DNA of 64,000 bases from assembly GCF_004798865.1 (NCBI RefSeq), contig NW_025335568.1:22129835-22193834 (forward strand), given 5' to 3'. The DNA comes from Varanus komodoensis. Its lineage: Eukaryota; Chordata; Lepidosauria; Squamata; Varanidae. How positions within the stretch are numbered: the stretch's first letter is position 1; every line of letters starts with the position of its first letter. Shown one piece after another: positions 47,309 to 58,964 of the stretch. Below the pieces are notes generated by a model. It saw only the letters and a program-made list of their open reading frames with translations, was not told the DNA's origin and ran no database searches. The position numbers were made by a program, and so were the translations under genes.

Positions 47309-47460
47309 TTATTCCCATAACACTGTGACGTAGGTTAGACAAAGAATGACTGGTCCAAGGTCAGCCAACAAGCTTCTGGACTGAGATTGGATTTGGGTCT
47401 CTCCAGTTCTAGTGTAGTATCTTAACCACTGCATCACATTACCACTCTATAGAGTTCTTT
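47309..47460 (-). mobile_element. MIR/CORE-type SINE
   Basis: On the minus strand it runs from the tRNA-like head (GTGATGCAGTGGTTAAGATAC read as reverse complement of 47429-47450; box B as GACCCAAATCC) to the core (ACCTTGGACCAGTCATTC). The opposite orientation to the copy at 28.93 kb, and similarly old. The L2-like tail is missing. Confidence 0.6.
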
Positions 47461-47639
47461 CATGCTGTGTGGTAGCTGGCCAGGCAAAAACAACTTTATT
47501 TTTCAAACACTGTAACAACTGATTCTATTCTGTATAATTTAAAAGATATTTAGTTTTGATACAGTATTACCGTTTTAACACATCAACCCTTAATTCTCAG
47601 CTGTATATTATCATTACATATTGTCACTGTATATTGTTA

Positions 47640-47790
47640 TATGTTTCTATATATTCCTGATTTACTGTCATTATTTTATTGCTATATTGTGTTTTACTGT
47701 TTTTATTTTATAAATAGCTTTCCTGTAATCACCTTAGAGAATCTGAAGGGACCAGCATTGCAGAATATAAATTTAATAAATTAATTAATA
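47640..47790 (+). mobile_element. LINE 3' tail
   Basis: A T-rich UTR leads to TGTAATCACCTTAGAGAATCTG and GCAGAATATAAATTTAATAAATTAATTAAT, a decayed L2/CR1-group tail (CCGCCTTGAG ... GCGGTATATAAAT). Coding part absent. Confidence 0.5.
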
Positions 47791-48129
47791 GCCACCTTGC
47801 TTGCTGCAGAGTCATATCATAAGTGCCTCTTGGTAGCACTATATGTATCTGCCTGGAGCCTCTGGAAATGATAAGCTTAAAATCAGAAGATTTTAAAATA
47901 AAAATGAACAATGCATTTGGGTGGCATCATATCTAATGAGTACTACATCTGCATTTTGTTATTCTGAGCACTGCAGATGCTTATAAAAGAACTTCATGTG
48001 CTGAAAGCATCACCTTCCTACTCCCACCTTTCAAAACAGAGACAAACATCTTGGATATTCACCATGGATATCAGGGCTCTGATATCAGAGGGTGCACCGA
48101 ATTGCCCCATTTCTTCCAAAGAACTGAAA

Positions 48130-48330
48130 GCAGAAGAAATGCAAGGTGAATCAGACCAATGGCCTATCTGTCCAGCACCATCTATCCTAATGGCTAGCAT
48201 TTCTGCAAGTCTCAGATAGAGGTTTTGCTAAAACCGGCTATTCCAGTTGACAACTGAGCCTGAAATTTGATCTGTGGAAAATATATACTCTACCACCCAG
48301 CTAAGACCTTTTTGCCAAGTCTGATCCCTC
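48130..48330 (-). mobile_element. tRNA-derived SINE, nearly whole
   Basis: The 3' part (GAATCAGACCAATGGCCTATCTG and GTCCAGCACCATCTATC) is followed by the degraded head, ending with TATACTCTACCACCCAGCTAAGACC. The antisense of that end, TAGCTGGGTGGTAGAGTATA, is a clear tRNA-Ala-like box A. The same family as the pieces at 38.65 and 45.48 kb. Confidence 0.6.
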
Positions 48331-49017
48331 ACTTGGGTGGCTCTGTGTCTTACTTTACAGAACACTGCTCTGTATTTGACTGGCTGTGAGGCAACTATCC
48401 TCTATCTGAAGATTTTCTCTGTTTGAAGGAATTTCCAGGGCAATAAAGAGTTCTAAGAACTGTTGCCCAACAAGAGGTAACACTCAGCACAATGAACAGG
48501 CCTATCATCCATCCACTTTGTGGTGAGATGTACTATATTTTATATTTAAAATATGCTAATTATTTCTACATATATATTTATAAATAAGCCCATGTACATT
48601 TTATGCAATAGCAGCCTTCTATTAGCCATGCTTGTCTTTTTTCTGATTCATCTCTTCTGGCAATGTGTAAGTGACCACCTCATCTTCCACCAATATTTAG
48701 CATAACTGCAGAGCTTCCTGGAAGCTTGCCACTGATTCCAGGTGGACTGATCCTGCTGCAGGAGAACTGAAAGGCAGTGTGCCTGGCATGAGCACAAGAC
48801 TCTTATCCATGCCGGTCCCGACAGCTTGCAGGTTGTTGGGTCAGCATTCTCAAGCAAGTGGAGAAACTCATCTGCTGCATCTGATCTTCCCAGGTATTCT
48901 GTACAAAGTGGAAATGGTAGCAGGTAGGGCAGTGAGCCCTCTGCTGCCCTTACGGCCCCGGCAAATGCATTATGCAATAGTGGCAAGATCTTGGTGTCTG
49001 ACCCTGTGAACTATTAT
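48331..49017. other. Gene-free stretch
   Basis: No gene is seen. Frames of 60-112 codons (for example minus 48648-48986) overlap one another and carry no recognisable feature. Confidence 0.5.
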
Positions 49018-49040
49018 GGGAGGGAGGGAGGGAGGGAGGG
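49018..49040. repeat. (GGGA)n microsatellite
   Basis: Five to six perfect GGGA units, followed at once by a short GCA run. Confidence 0.95.
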
Positions 49041-49217
49041 CAGCAGCAGTGGTTCCAGAACTGCCTAATCTAACCAAGGAAACTGGAATAGTTGGCATGA
49101 TTGGAACAGCATGGAAAACAGCATGAAAAAGAGTGACATTATTAACATCACAGGTTGTCTTCAGTCTCCAACGCACTCTTTTCCCTCATTTTTTCCTCTA
49201 CTCTTTTTCTCTTTCCC

Positions 49218-49230
49218 TTTTCCTGATGGA
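49218..49230. repeat. Target-site duplication, left copy
   Basis: TTTTCCTGATGGA occurs here and, unchanged, at 49577-49589, exactly bounding the SINE. Confidence 0.92.
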
Positions 49231-49576
49231 TAAGGGATGTGGCGGCGCAGTGGGTTAAACCGCTGAGCCGCTGGGCTGGTTGATCGAAAGGTCGACAGTT
49301 CGAATCTGCAGATGGGGGGAGCTCCTGTACTCTGTCCCAGCTCCTGCCAGCCTTGCAGTTCAAAAGCACGCAAACGCAAGTAGATAAAAAGGTTCCACTT
49401 TGGTGGGCAGGTAACAGCGTTCTGTCCACTTCAGTGTTTAGTCATCCCGGCCACATGACCACAGAAACTGTCTGTGGACAAACGCTGGCTCCCTCAGCTA
49501 GGAAACCGAGATGAGCACCACCCCCAAGAGTCAGACATGACTGGACTTTAATGGTATGGGGAAACTTTTACCTTTT
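49231..49576 (+). mobile_element. Sauria-type SINE with BovB-like tail
   Basis: A tRNA-derived SINE of about 346 bp. The head GGCGGCGCAGTGGGTTAAACC (near 49241) is the family's box A region, and AGTTCGAATCT (49297-49307) is box B. Between them lies GATCGAAAGGTCGACAG, typical of this family. The body includes CCAGCTCCTGCCAGCC, AAAGCACGCAAACGCAAG and GGCCACATGACC. The 3' end, GAGTCAGACATGACTGG, then GGGGAAACTTTTACC, is the BovB-related tail. A perfect 13-bp target-site duplication bounds it. It was transcribed by RNA polymerase III and depended on a BovB enzyme for insertion. This family is known from squamates, which is the main basis for the organism call. Confidence 0.92.
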
Positions 49577-49589
49577 TTTTCCTGATGGA
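49577..49589. repeat. Target-site duplication, right copy
   Basis: Identical to 49218-49230. Identity over 13 bases suggests the insertion is not very old. Confidence 0.92.
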
Positions 49590-49917
49590 GGCAGTATGTT
49601 TTCCCCAGCAGAATGCAGTTAATCTCAGAGCAGCTGTTTACATGGGGAAAAAGCCACAAGCAAATCTCCATTCTTTCCCACCTCCTTGTTGCATCTCAGG
49701 GCATAAAAATCCCTCTCTCACACACACCACATGTGCAGCAGGGATATGCATACTCATATATACGCAGAGTTCTCCTCCTGGGGAACAGCTTCTTTCCCCA
49801 GAAAACTGATTTGAGAAGGGGAATGTATACCCATAGAAGAGCCACTGTTTTCTTCCCAGTGCTGTTCAAAAGCTTTAAAAGGCATCTCCACCTTGGTTGA
49901 AAGAATGCACAAGGTAT

Positions 49918-49975
49918 GGAAGGAAGGAAGGAAGGAAGGAAGGAAGGAAGGAAGGAAGGAAGGAAGGAAGGAAGG
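49918..49975. repeat. (GGAA)14 microsatellite
   Basis: A perfect tetranucleotide run of 58 bases. Tandem GGAA is the core of ETS-factor sites, but nothing here indicates use. Confidence 0.97.
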
Positions 49976-50063
49976 GTCGGTGACATCTGGATGTTTTGCA
50001 CTATATTCTGCATAAATACTAGTGTTATCTCAAACCATTATTGTACTTGAATACACAGTATTT

Positions 50064-50106
50064 GAGGAGAGGAGAGGAGAGGAGAGGAGAGGAGAGGAGA
50101 GGAGAG
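50064..50106. repeat. (GGAGA)n microsatellite
   Basis: Perfect pentanucleotide run of about eight units, 90 bases downstream of the GGAA run. Both are purine-only on the plus strand. Confidence 0.95.
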
Positions 50107-50109
50107 TGC

Positions 50110-51925
50110 CCTTGATTTCAAAATAGGCTTTGTAAAGGTTTGAACAATAATGAAAGCCCAGAGCAATTAACATTTTTAATCATCACAGGCCTTACAGGAA
50201 AGCATTTGTCATTTGTATAGCTGCAGCAAGAATGGCTGTCACTGCTCTGGAAGACATCAAATAAAAATTAGGACTTGCAGAGGTTGCTCTTCTAATTGCC
50301 CCAGAGACACTATGCCATTTGAAGAAATGTTTTCAGAATCGGAGGGGAAGCATATGCAAGATCCAGTCCTTGACCCTGTAAGCAGATGATGGAAGGAAAT
50401 ATTAGAGGGTTTTTGCCTTTCCTGCTGCCTTGCCCACAAGCAGCCAAAGCCACCCTGAGATGGAGTCAAAAGCATGACTAAAAGTGAGGTACAGAGCTGT
50501 TTCCGTTTGTGTTCAACACTTCACATGGGCTGATGCTTCTCCCTCAACTGGTAGAAGGCCATTTAGAGTTCATACTGTTCTGCAATCTGTTAAGTTTCAA
50601 TAAAAGAACTGCAATTCAAAGGGTTGCCTTGAGTTAGATAACCAAAAGAAAAGGGGCAAAGGACCAGCTTATGACAGTAGTAAATCATTATTCTGAGTGA
50701 TGCTTGCTCACAACTTAGGATCAATAATGCAACAAAAGGTGAAAGTCTGTTTATGAAAGCCAAAAGGAAGTTGGCTTGTGTCATTGCTAGAGAACATGAT
50801 TTAATCTCATTTTATACCCTTTTAACCTTTTATACTTATTGAAAATAATCATCTCCAGACAGTTATCCATACAAATACTTCTACCATTGCGAATCTACTC
50901 TCTCTTGCAGAATTGTGAATTAAAGTATATCTTAACATGTCCAGTGTTAACTGAAAGTTATGCATTAAAACTCATCGAAGTAAAAAAAGTAAGCACATAG
51001 CAAATTCAAGAAGTCAACAGATTTGTCTTCCATGAGTGAGTCCCTTTTGACCATATATTGGTCGACCATCTTCCATGGGGAAACGAATAAGGAACAGCCC
51101 TTTCATTAGGCAGAGTAGTTTGAGTCAACAGCTTGGACAGCATGACCTTTCAGGTAAAGGACATTCCACTTTAAAAGCCAACCAAGAAAGGAACGTGCCC
51201 TAGAATACCTATGGGAGAAAAGCTACCGACAGTCCAGGTTTTTCAAAATGTTTTTGCTCGCAGAGTGTGGAATGATTAGGCAATGTTTTTAGCAACCCAT
51301 TTTGCAGCCATTGTGTACTAGCAAACGGAACTATTTAATCTCCAAATCATTTTTCCAATTGGAAAATACTTGGTTTGGCCCTGGCAAAGGAGCTGCGGAA
51401 TACAGTCCAGCTGGCTTCCTCACTGCTCTACCAATCTGGAACGCCAACAGAAGTAAACACTTGGTTTTTGAGAAAAGAAAACAGATGAGAGTCAAAGATC
51501 CCATGAGAAGATGCTGCCTTCACATCACTTCTCATTAAGACCAGTGCTGTGCTTTAAATTTAGCCATGAACAGTGCTGTGCTTTGAATGTAGATTTAAGA
51601 TGAATGATGTGCTTGCTGCCTTCCAACTGCATGTTTTGATTTACCCTTTCACTAATTTGCATGGTCTGTGGTACAGAAATGTATTTTCCCAGTGACAGTA
51701 CTCTGGATGGCAGAAGGAGCTGGTTTTCTTAGGGCAAAATAGGCTAGTCCCTGTCTGCAAGCTTGGTGCCTGAAATGACATGAATGGCATTCCACACTAT
51801 CTAGAAAGAGAAAAATAGCCCATGGCATTTTGGAACCTGAAATGGCAAATCAAATGGCGCTCCCTCCACCAGTTTCATAGCACTCTCGAGGATACCCACA
51901 GAATTATCCAATTATAAACATCATG
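50110..51925. other. Gene-free stretch
   Basis: No gene is seen. An imperfect 29-base-period direct repeat (CAGTGCTGTGCTTT, 51542 and 51571) is a minor local duplication. Confidence 0.5.
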
Positions 51926-51927
51926 CT

Positions 51928-52488
51928 TTTTGTTGTTGTTAGTCGCATCGTGTCCAACCCATCGCGACCCCATGGACAACACTCCTCCAGGACTTCCTGT
52001 CCTCCAGCATCCCCCAGAGTCCACTTAAGCTCACACCAACTGCTTCAGTGACTCCATCTAGCCACCTCATTCTCTGCCGTCCTTCTTTTGCCATCTATTG
52101 TTCTCAGCATTAGGCTCTTCTCCAGGGAGTCTTTCCTTCTCATGAGGTGGCCAAAGTATTTGAGTTTCATCTTCAGGATCTGGCCTTCTAAAGAGCAGTC
52201 AGGGCTGATCTTCTCTAGGACTGACCAGTTTGATCGCCTTACAGTCCAAGGGACTCTCAGGAGTCTCCTCCAGCAGCACAATTCAAAGGCCTCAGTTCTT
52301 TGGCGCTCAGCCTTCTTTATGGTCCAACTTTCACAGCCATACATTGCAACTGGGAAAACCATAGCCTTGACTATACGCACTTTTGTTGGCAGAATGATGT
52401 CTCTGCTTTTTAGTATGCTAGATTTGCCATAGCTTTCCTCCCAAGGAGCAAGCGTCTTTTAATTTCTTGGCTGCAGTCCCCATCTGTG
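51928..52488 (-). mobile_element. BovB (RTE) LINE, 3' part
   Basis: The minus strand reads from the post-RT coding region to a 3' end of GGACACGATGCGACTAACAACAACAA type. The matching frame gives YGCESWTIKKAERQR, FELCCWRRLLRVPW and YFGHLMRRKDSLEK. These are the standard C-terminal blocks of BovB. The element is 5'-truncated near 52488, after GACTGCAGCCAAGAAATTAAAAGACG in sense. It lacks endonuclease and RT and is inactive. Confidence 0.9.
52045..52380 (-). pseudogene. BovB C-terminal coding fragment
   Basis: A 111-codon frame: VKAMVFPVAMYGCESWTI (residues 4-21), then an amphipathic stretch with paired Cys/Trp (CCWRRLLRVPW), LEGQILKMKLKYFGHLMRR, and a basic end. In BovB this follows the RT domain. 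The frame lacks the catalytic part and is a remnant. The apparent start Met is internal to the family protein. Confidence 0.82.
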
Positions 52489-52499
52489 GATGTTATTCA

Positions 52500-52635
52500 G
52501 CCTTCCCTAATTCAGTCTCCACCTGATGTTTAGGGCTACAACTCTCATCAGATCCAACTAGTGTGGCCAATGATCAGTGATGCTGGGCATTGTGGTCCAA
52601 AATATCTGAGGGATGCCAAGTTGGGAAAGTCTGAT
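52500..52635. repeat. Palindromic interspersed repeat, ACTACAACTC type
   Basis: TTTAGGGCTACAACTCTCATCAGATCC, GTGTGGCCAATGATCAG and GATGCTGGGCATTGTGGTCCAAAATATCTGAGGG form the two inverted halves of a repeat common in squamates, in which TGGACTACAACTCCCATCA faces its complement. Diverged; it could fold into a long hairpin. Confidence 0.6.
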
Positions 52636-52639
52636 ATAT

Positions 52640-53635
52640 TAGGTGACTAACCATTGGTTGGATCCAAAAGTCCAAGGTTGCTAATTTTCTACAATCCCAG
52701 CAGCAAATGCAAAGTAGGATAAACCATAGAATCTTAAACTTGGAGCAGGCTGCTGAGAAGGTCAAGTACTAATAATTTTAAAATGGTTTTATGTTGCATG
52801 ATTTGAAAACACATGGGCATTACTTGAAAATACTCCTGAGTTTCAAGGATGGATTGAATTTCAGTGCTCTCAGCACTGGATATCAGGACTTGTACCTACT
52901 TTAGGCTTAAATACCAGCAAGATACCTATGTTTTACACTCATTATAAAACAATGCTTCTCTTCTAAACCTCTAGAATCAAGATTGCAACTTGAGTTATTG
53001 TTACACACAGTAAATGTGCCAAGAAAAACATCAGAATTTTAATAGTTTCATGTAGAAGCATCTAATCCATGCACAGATGCACACTGGATTCTTAATGCAA
53101 TAAAGCACGAGCCATTTATGGCTGGATTTTTCAAAGAACATCTCTAATCAACATATAATTAAACTCCCTTCAGCTTTTACTTTTCAATTTTGGGCAGGAG
53201 ATCAGAGTAAAAAGAAAGAAGTGTGTCACATCTGAACAGCAGGTCTGGTTGTTGTTTGAAGATGGGAAAAAACCATTACCATTCTGCTCATTCAGCACAA
53301 AGAGTGTGGTGGAAAGGGGTGGGGGAAGTTTATTAGTTCAAGTTATATCTTTTACTGAAAATTGTATAGCTTCAACTAATACATAAAGTAAAAGCAGTAC
53401 CAAAAAAAAAAAAAAAAAAACTTCCAAGAAAAGCTTTGTTCAGATATTTGGGCACTCTTCCAGTTATCTAATCAAAAAAGACATAGATGGTAAAAAATGT
53501 GAACTTTATTCTACTGTTATTTCATTTTAAAATAAATTAACATATACTGGCCCTATAAAACAAAAGAGAGAAACATACTAACCAATATTTAAGACTTTGT
53601 CTTGATCCAAGAGAGAATTCAAGGTGGGATAAAGA
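52640..53635. other. Gene-free AT-rich stretch
   Basis: No gene or named repeat is seen. A19 at 53402-53420 has no element body attached on either side that I can recognise. Confidence 0.5.
53402..53420 (+). repeat. Poly-A tract (19 A)
   Basis: An uninterrupted adenine run. The preceding sequence is not a recognisable retroposed transcript. Confidence 0.95.
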
Positions 53636-53639
53636 AAAA

Positions 53640-54210
53640 AATCAATATTTGACATAATAGAAAAAGTATAGAATGTAAATGGAGAGGAACTCATTCCTAT
53701 CTCCTCTGCATTAGTCAGACCTCACCTGGAATACAGCTTTCAGTTTTGAGCACTCAGGTTTAAAAATGTTGCTGATAATCTGAAGAGGGTTCACAGAAGG
53801 GCAACAAAGATGATACAGGGATGGGAAAATAAGTCTTATGATGAGAGGCTGAAAGAACTGGGCCTGTTCAGCCTTAAGAAAAGACGACTACAAGGTGACA
53901 TGACAGCACTCTACAGGTATCTCAAAGGCTGTCCCAATGGGGAGGAAAAGACCCACTCATCCCAGATTGCAGAACGCGTTAACAATGGAACTACAGTACA
54001 CCAGGTCCAGGCTGGACACAAGGAAGAATTTCCTGACACTGCAAGCAGCAGGACAATGGAACAAGGTGTGCGCTGTTCCACACTAGAGTCTTTCAAGAAG
54101 CAATCAGACAGTTATCCCACTGGGATGCCTGACTGGTGTCTTGCACTAGCAGGGGGTTGGACTCGATGACCTCCTGGCGCCTTCTCACCTGGCTGTAAAG
54201 AGAGTAAAGG
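53640..54210 (+). mobile_element. CR1-group LINE, RT C-terminal end and 3' UTR
   Basis: Plus-strand reading gives RPHLEYSFQF, then a stop, then [50 protein letters not shown]. This is the CR1 C-terminal domain in the usual order. A 119-codon frame covers 53810-54169 and includes the 'RATKMI...LGLFSLEKRRL' family block. The 3' UTR ends with GGGGTTGGACTCGATGACCTCCTGG, the CR1 tail motif. 5'-truncated, with at least one internal stop. Confidence 0.82.
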
Positions 54211-54214
54211 TGTA

Positions 54215-55145
54215 ACAAGGTGCCCTCTGCTTCAGATGCCCCCAAGCCTCTCCACTTGGGGGCTTGCATGTATCCTATGCATGATGTAGGGCACACTGGG
54301 GTGGACTCCACCGCTGCTGCTGTGCTTCACACCATGTTATCAAGATGGCCATTTTCAGCTGTCTAGCTTAATTCCCCAGAAAGGGGAGGGAAGGATGCTG
54401 CTGGCAGTGATGCCTTCAATGTCATGTGTAGTTCAGCCATCAGGCACAGCTGCATTGCACCTGAATACAGCTCCAGTGGAGAGGCATTTCCACCCTGCTA
54501 CCAACTGTCCCTGCTGAGATAAGCATAGGAAAGGAAGCAGCAGCTTTTCTACAGTGCCCATGACTGGTGAGCTTGCAACAAAAGAACCTAATGCTTAATT
54601 TGCTCTTTTTTTCCTCCTTCCTCCCAACAGTCTTTCCTTTTGTGCTGTTATTTTTAATGGTAAGTCTGCAGGATGGGGATTGTCTCTTCTTATCTTCATG
54701 AGCTACCTTGTAAGCCTTTTTGGCTAAACAGCAGGATAAAAATGGTCCAAATAAATAAGACAGTGTGATTGTAAAACCATATGCTGCCTTGGCATTTGGT
54801 TTGGTGGTTTTTGAAAGCTGTGTTTCCAATGCATGTGAAGTTGATATGGGCAGATATATTTGCTTTCCCTTTTCCTGTCATGCTGCAGGATGTGAAGACT
54901 TTCATATGTGCGATAGAGGTGAAGTCAGGTCAGGAGTTGCCCCATATGATTTTTTAAAGATTTACATTCTACTAAATTTGCATTCTACTAAAAGGATGTT
55001 TTAGCTTCCACACCTCACAGTTTTAATGGGAAGTACTAACAATTGCTTTGGATATGGTTCTTAAACTATATAACACTGATGTTGCAGGTTCTACTTTTTA
55101 AATAAACTTAGAGCTACTGGTTAATTTTAGTGACAGAGATTTCTT
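54215..55145. other. Gene-free stretch
   Basis: No gene or named repeat recognised. Frames of 60-129 codons overlap on both strands and have no features I can place. Confidence 0.5.
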
Positions 55146-55149
55146 TCTT

Positions 55150-55560
55150 TATGGATTTAAAAAAGGCATCCAGTGAGGCTAACAATGAAATCTACATTTA
55201 TCCCCCCAAAAACTTATGGCTTTAAATAAAATCAACTCAAAACACAACAATGAAAGGCAGATTGCACCAGCCCATTAAAACCCCTGCAGCGACATGCCAA
55301 AAATTTGCCAGAATTAAGACACCTTTTTCTGCAGGCCAAAGCCAAGCCAGCTTCTCTTGGCAGGGAGTTCCAGCCTCTGACAACACCTTCCCCATAGTTT
55401 CAAACATTGTTTAGATTGTTCCAACAGAGGAAGTGCCCTTCTCTTCCTGTGAAAGGTATTGCAGGCACTGGCCTGAATGGGAGGAAGAAGTGCTAAAGCG
55501 TCTATGCTAAGGTCTCAGGCCAGCTTAGGGCCCTGCACCTTCTCTAGGGGACAAAAGCGG
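55150..55560 (-). mobile_element. Old L2-like LINE 3' fragment
   Basis: A UTR-like A-rich stretch is followed by ACACCTTTTTCTGCAGGCC, then GGCAGGGAGTTCCAGCC and TCTGACAACACC. These occupy the position of the GCATTCCA...GCCACC blocks of the younger copies. Strongly diverged. Confidence 0.45.
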
Positions 55561-55646
55561 GGGCAAGACAGCTGCAGCTGCTGGCTACTTCTTTGAAGGG
55601 GACTTTGCTCTGGCCCTGTGCAGTTCTTGTGAGGTCAAGATGCAGA

Positions 55647-55880
55647 AGTAATAGACTCATAGAGCTAGAGGGGATCTTGTAGGCCATCCAGCAAAAGCTG
55701 CTGCTTTCTTGACGCAGGAAATCCAGAGTTAGATGGAAGGCTGTCAAGTCTCTCTGTTTGAAAACCCCCCAAGGAGGAGGAGAGCCCACACCCACTGGAC
55801 AAAACGTCTGTTAAACATACCAAATGTTTCTCCTCATGTTCCATTGAGATCTACACTCCTGCAACTGAAGACGTATAAAA
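55647..55880 (-). mobile_element. CR1 3' portion
   Basis: ATAGACTCATAGAGCTAGAGG is the antisense CR1 terminus. It is followed by AGGCCATCCAGC, a GTCAAGTCTCTCTGTTTGAA block and GGAGGAGAGCCCAC. Degraded, 5'-truncated. Confidence 0.6.
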
Positions 55881-55884
55881 ACTT

Positions 55885-58800
55885 GCTGCCCTTAGGGCAA
55901 CGTTCAAAGAGAAGGACCCTAAGTCTCCAGACTCTGAGGATTATGGGCATCCTATGCATCTTTGCATCTACGAACCCTGCAAATTAGCTAGGTGGTCAGT
56001 TTCAGCTGTCAAGTTGGAGAGCTTTGGAAGGGAATGAAAGGAAGTTGAATTGCCCCCAAGATATGTTGCAGCCTGGCAGACTCGGTCTTCTCCCCTTCCT
56101 GCCCCTGAAACTCCTCAAAACCTCTTTTCCGAGCTTTCTCTGAAGCAATTCTTTCTGCACCAGCTGTTGGTAGCACCTGTGATCCAAGCATGGGTTCCCA
56201 GCTCCGAGCTCCTCTCTGACCTCTGACCTCCCTCTGGATTCCTAGGTGCTGTTTAGCGGCCATTGGATTGAACACTTGAATGATTTTGTAAGGTAAGCAC
56301 TTTTCACTCTTCACAAATTTCTTGGAAATGTATGAGGATGGGGGAAGGCAGCAGCAGCAGGGATTATGCTTAGTTTCTACCCAACAGTTCATGAATTCAG
56401 CTTCCTTTAAATCAATGTTATGCAAAATTGAAGACACCAGAACTTCACAAAATGTGAAACAATATTTAGTGTTAAAAGTCTCCACCAAAACATCAACTTA
56501 ATTTATAGGAGGGGGGAGTTGGCGGTACGTGCATTGAGTGTGCGCAAACATGAGACCTAGCTATTTTTAAGTTATAATATTTTTAATGGAAAAAAGTATT
56601 AGGAGATTTCCCAATCCACATGCTTTCTCTGCCATAGTCCAAACTCTTCTCATAATTGAAAAATGATGTTGATTGAAGGGGGGAACACACCCTGAATGCT
56701 GTGTGAGTTTAACTGAAAACCAAGCAGCCTTAGAAAAACAAAGTTCTGACATTAATGGCAGGAAAAAGGAGAGAGCCCCAAGCCAAGGGGTCAGATGCAT
56801 GCAACGCTGTCACTGAAACCCATCATTGCTTGTTCAGCGATTTTTTCTTTGATTCCAACTTGTTTCAAGTAGCCTTGACCCCACATAAAAATCAACAGCT
56901 GATATCAACATACATGGCCCTTCACAGAGTCACAACAAAGAAAAGGTTGCTTTCCGCAGAAGCTTAAAATTACAGCTAAGAGAAAATCACATCCTAATTT
57001 TTATGCCCACGTGTGCAAACTGTGAAAATGGGGGTGTCCATTTCAGGGCAGAAGTGCAAAACTCACCAGTTTTCCTGCTAGCTCTTCTAGCTGCTGCACA
57101 TTGTTTGGTTTTCCAGAACATCCTAGAATAACACTAAGTCACAATGTAACAATTCTAGGGTTACCAAAATGGTGGGTCACAGCAACAATGAGCGGGGGCA
57201 AGCACCAATGAGTTTCTCCCCACCCTTGAAAGTCACCTTATAGACCCAAGTGCAAGAGGCAGATTTAGTCCTTCTGACATGCACATCTCACACCTTTAAC
57301 ATTTAAAGTAAGGACAAAAGTTCTTAACACACATAGTAGGTCTAGCTCTACTTACAATCTAATGCTCAACAAGGAATGGTGGCAGAGCAACACAGAAGAT
57401 GGAGACAAGGAAAATATGAGTACATTCGTAGTCATGCACAATTTCACTTTGGCCCCACTGGAGATGGTGACCAGAGGGTATTCCAGAGACTTCACAAAGC
57501 AGGTGAGTTTAAGAGAGCCTTCAAGTGTGAGTGAGAGCATGTACACCTAACATAGGTGCTTTGTGATAGAGTTCTGTGAATAACAAGCTGTATGCATAAT
57601 AATCAGCCAAGAAGAAACAGTGGAATTGTTGTTTATGAGAACAGAAAATCTTTGAATGATACAAGAGAGTCGAGCTAGAGGAGTAAAGGTTCCAGGCAAG
57701 GAAAGGAACAAACATTACTGTTACTGACATAAATGTTAATTAGTCAAAACATGGAAAAGTATTATTTTAAAATGAAACTGTTAATATAAAAAACAGCACT
57801 TTGAAAAGGTCAAGGGCTCTTAGGCATGCAATTTCACTGTTCCTTAAAACTGTATCCTTCTGTATATGGTAAAACTCCGATCAAATTATATTTTCCTCAG
57901 GATCTTCTAATAATAGATGAACAAACGAAAGTGAGTATTTTAGAAGATACAAATTATTCTGTTATGAAAACAACGAAGATTCTGAGATACTCCTGTAAGG
58001 AAAACAGCAATAATTCAGTTGCAGAAGAGATTGATAACACCAACTTTCAGTTTCGAATAAGCCACATCTTCCTGTAACATTCCAAACTGAAAACTATGGT
58101 TTATTTTAACCATGGTTTACATCCTGGTTTAGAGAGGAGTTTGGTTACACCTACGTCAGCAGGACTCCTCATTCACTGCAACCTCTGTGTTAAATGTCAT
58201 AGGAGCTATCCATAGTGCTGAACACCAGCCCCAAATTAGATTTGCCGCCATGGATAACTCCTATGAAGTGCAAAATTATACACTTTATTATGCCACTGCG
58301 ATTATGCTGCCCCACAGAAATAGGGGTCACTAGGCTCCCCTTGCTGTTTTGTTAACTGTTAAAATAACCAGGGGTCTCTTGTGTCCCTTGGTCTCTAATG
58401 GAACTCCACTACCACTTCTGCTCCACCAAAATTCATCATTATACCACCAGCCAAAAAAATATGGTACCAGATTTAAGCTCCAAGCTACAATAAGGGCTTA
58501 TACATTTTCCCCACCACACTGCCAAATTTCAGCAGAATGGTGGCAGCAGTAGCAGGAGTGCAGTCCACAGAGGACTCCCCAGAGTTGCCCTCTCCAGAAC
58601 AAACCATTTCCAAGTTTGGATGTAATGGGAAACTGGCTTTTTCAAAATGAAAATTTGGTGTAACCTATCTAATCCACATGCAAAGAAAGAAGAGGTGAAC
58701 GGTGCACAACCGTAGGTTCATAGCCTCTTGATCATGTAACAGTCAACCATGCTTACATGGTATAGTATTTCTCATAAAATAATTCAGGTTCAAATAATAA

Positions 58801-58960
58801 ATCAAATTCAGAATGGCAGAAATTCAGTTTAAGGAATTAAACATTGACAGTAATGGCTTGCCCAACCCCATTAACAGCTCCCCATAGGAAGATCCAATAA
58901 TCCAAACCAGTGACACCTTTACAAGCTTAAGGGAGCAATTATATTCAGGTTAACAGAGAG
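55885..58960. other. Gene-free stretch
   Basis: No gene is seen. At 57494-57507 a CAG|GTGAGT splice-donor-like sequence follows a short open frame, without a matching acceptor. Near 58.08-58.13 kb an AACCATGGTT palindrome resembles parts of MITE families but has no clear ends. Confidence 0.45.
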
Positions 58961-58964
58961 ACAA

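Noticed and set aside
49235-49310. Functional tRNA gene
   Set aside because: Box A and box B are present, but this is the tRNA-derived head of a SINE with a BovB-like tail and target-site duplications.
57360-57502. Possible exon ending in a strong CAG|GTGAGT donor
   Set aside because: No acceptor with a pyrimidine tract lies upstream in a fitting position, and the short peptide resembles nothing known to me.
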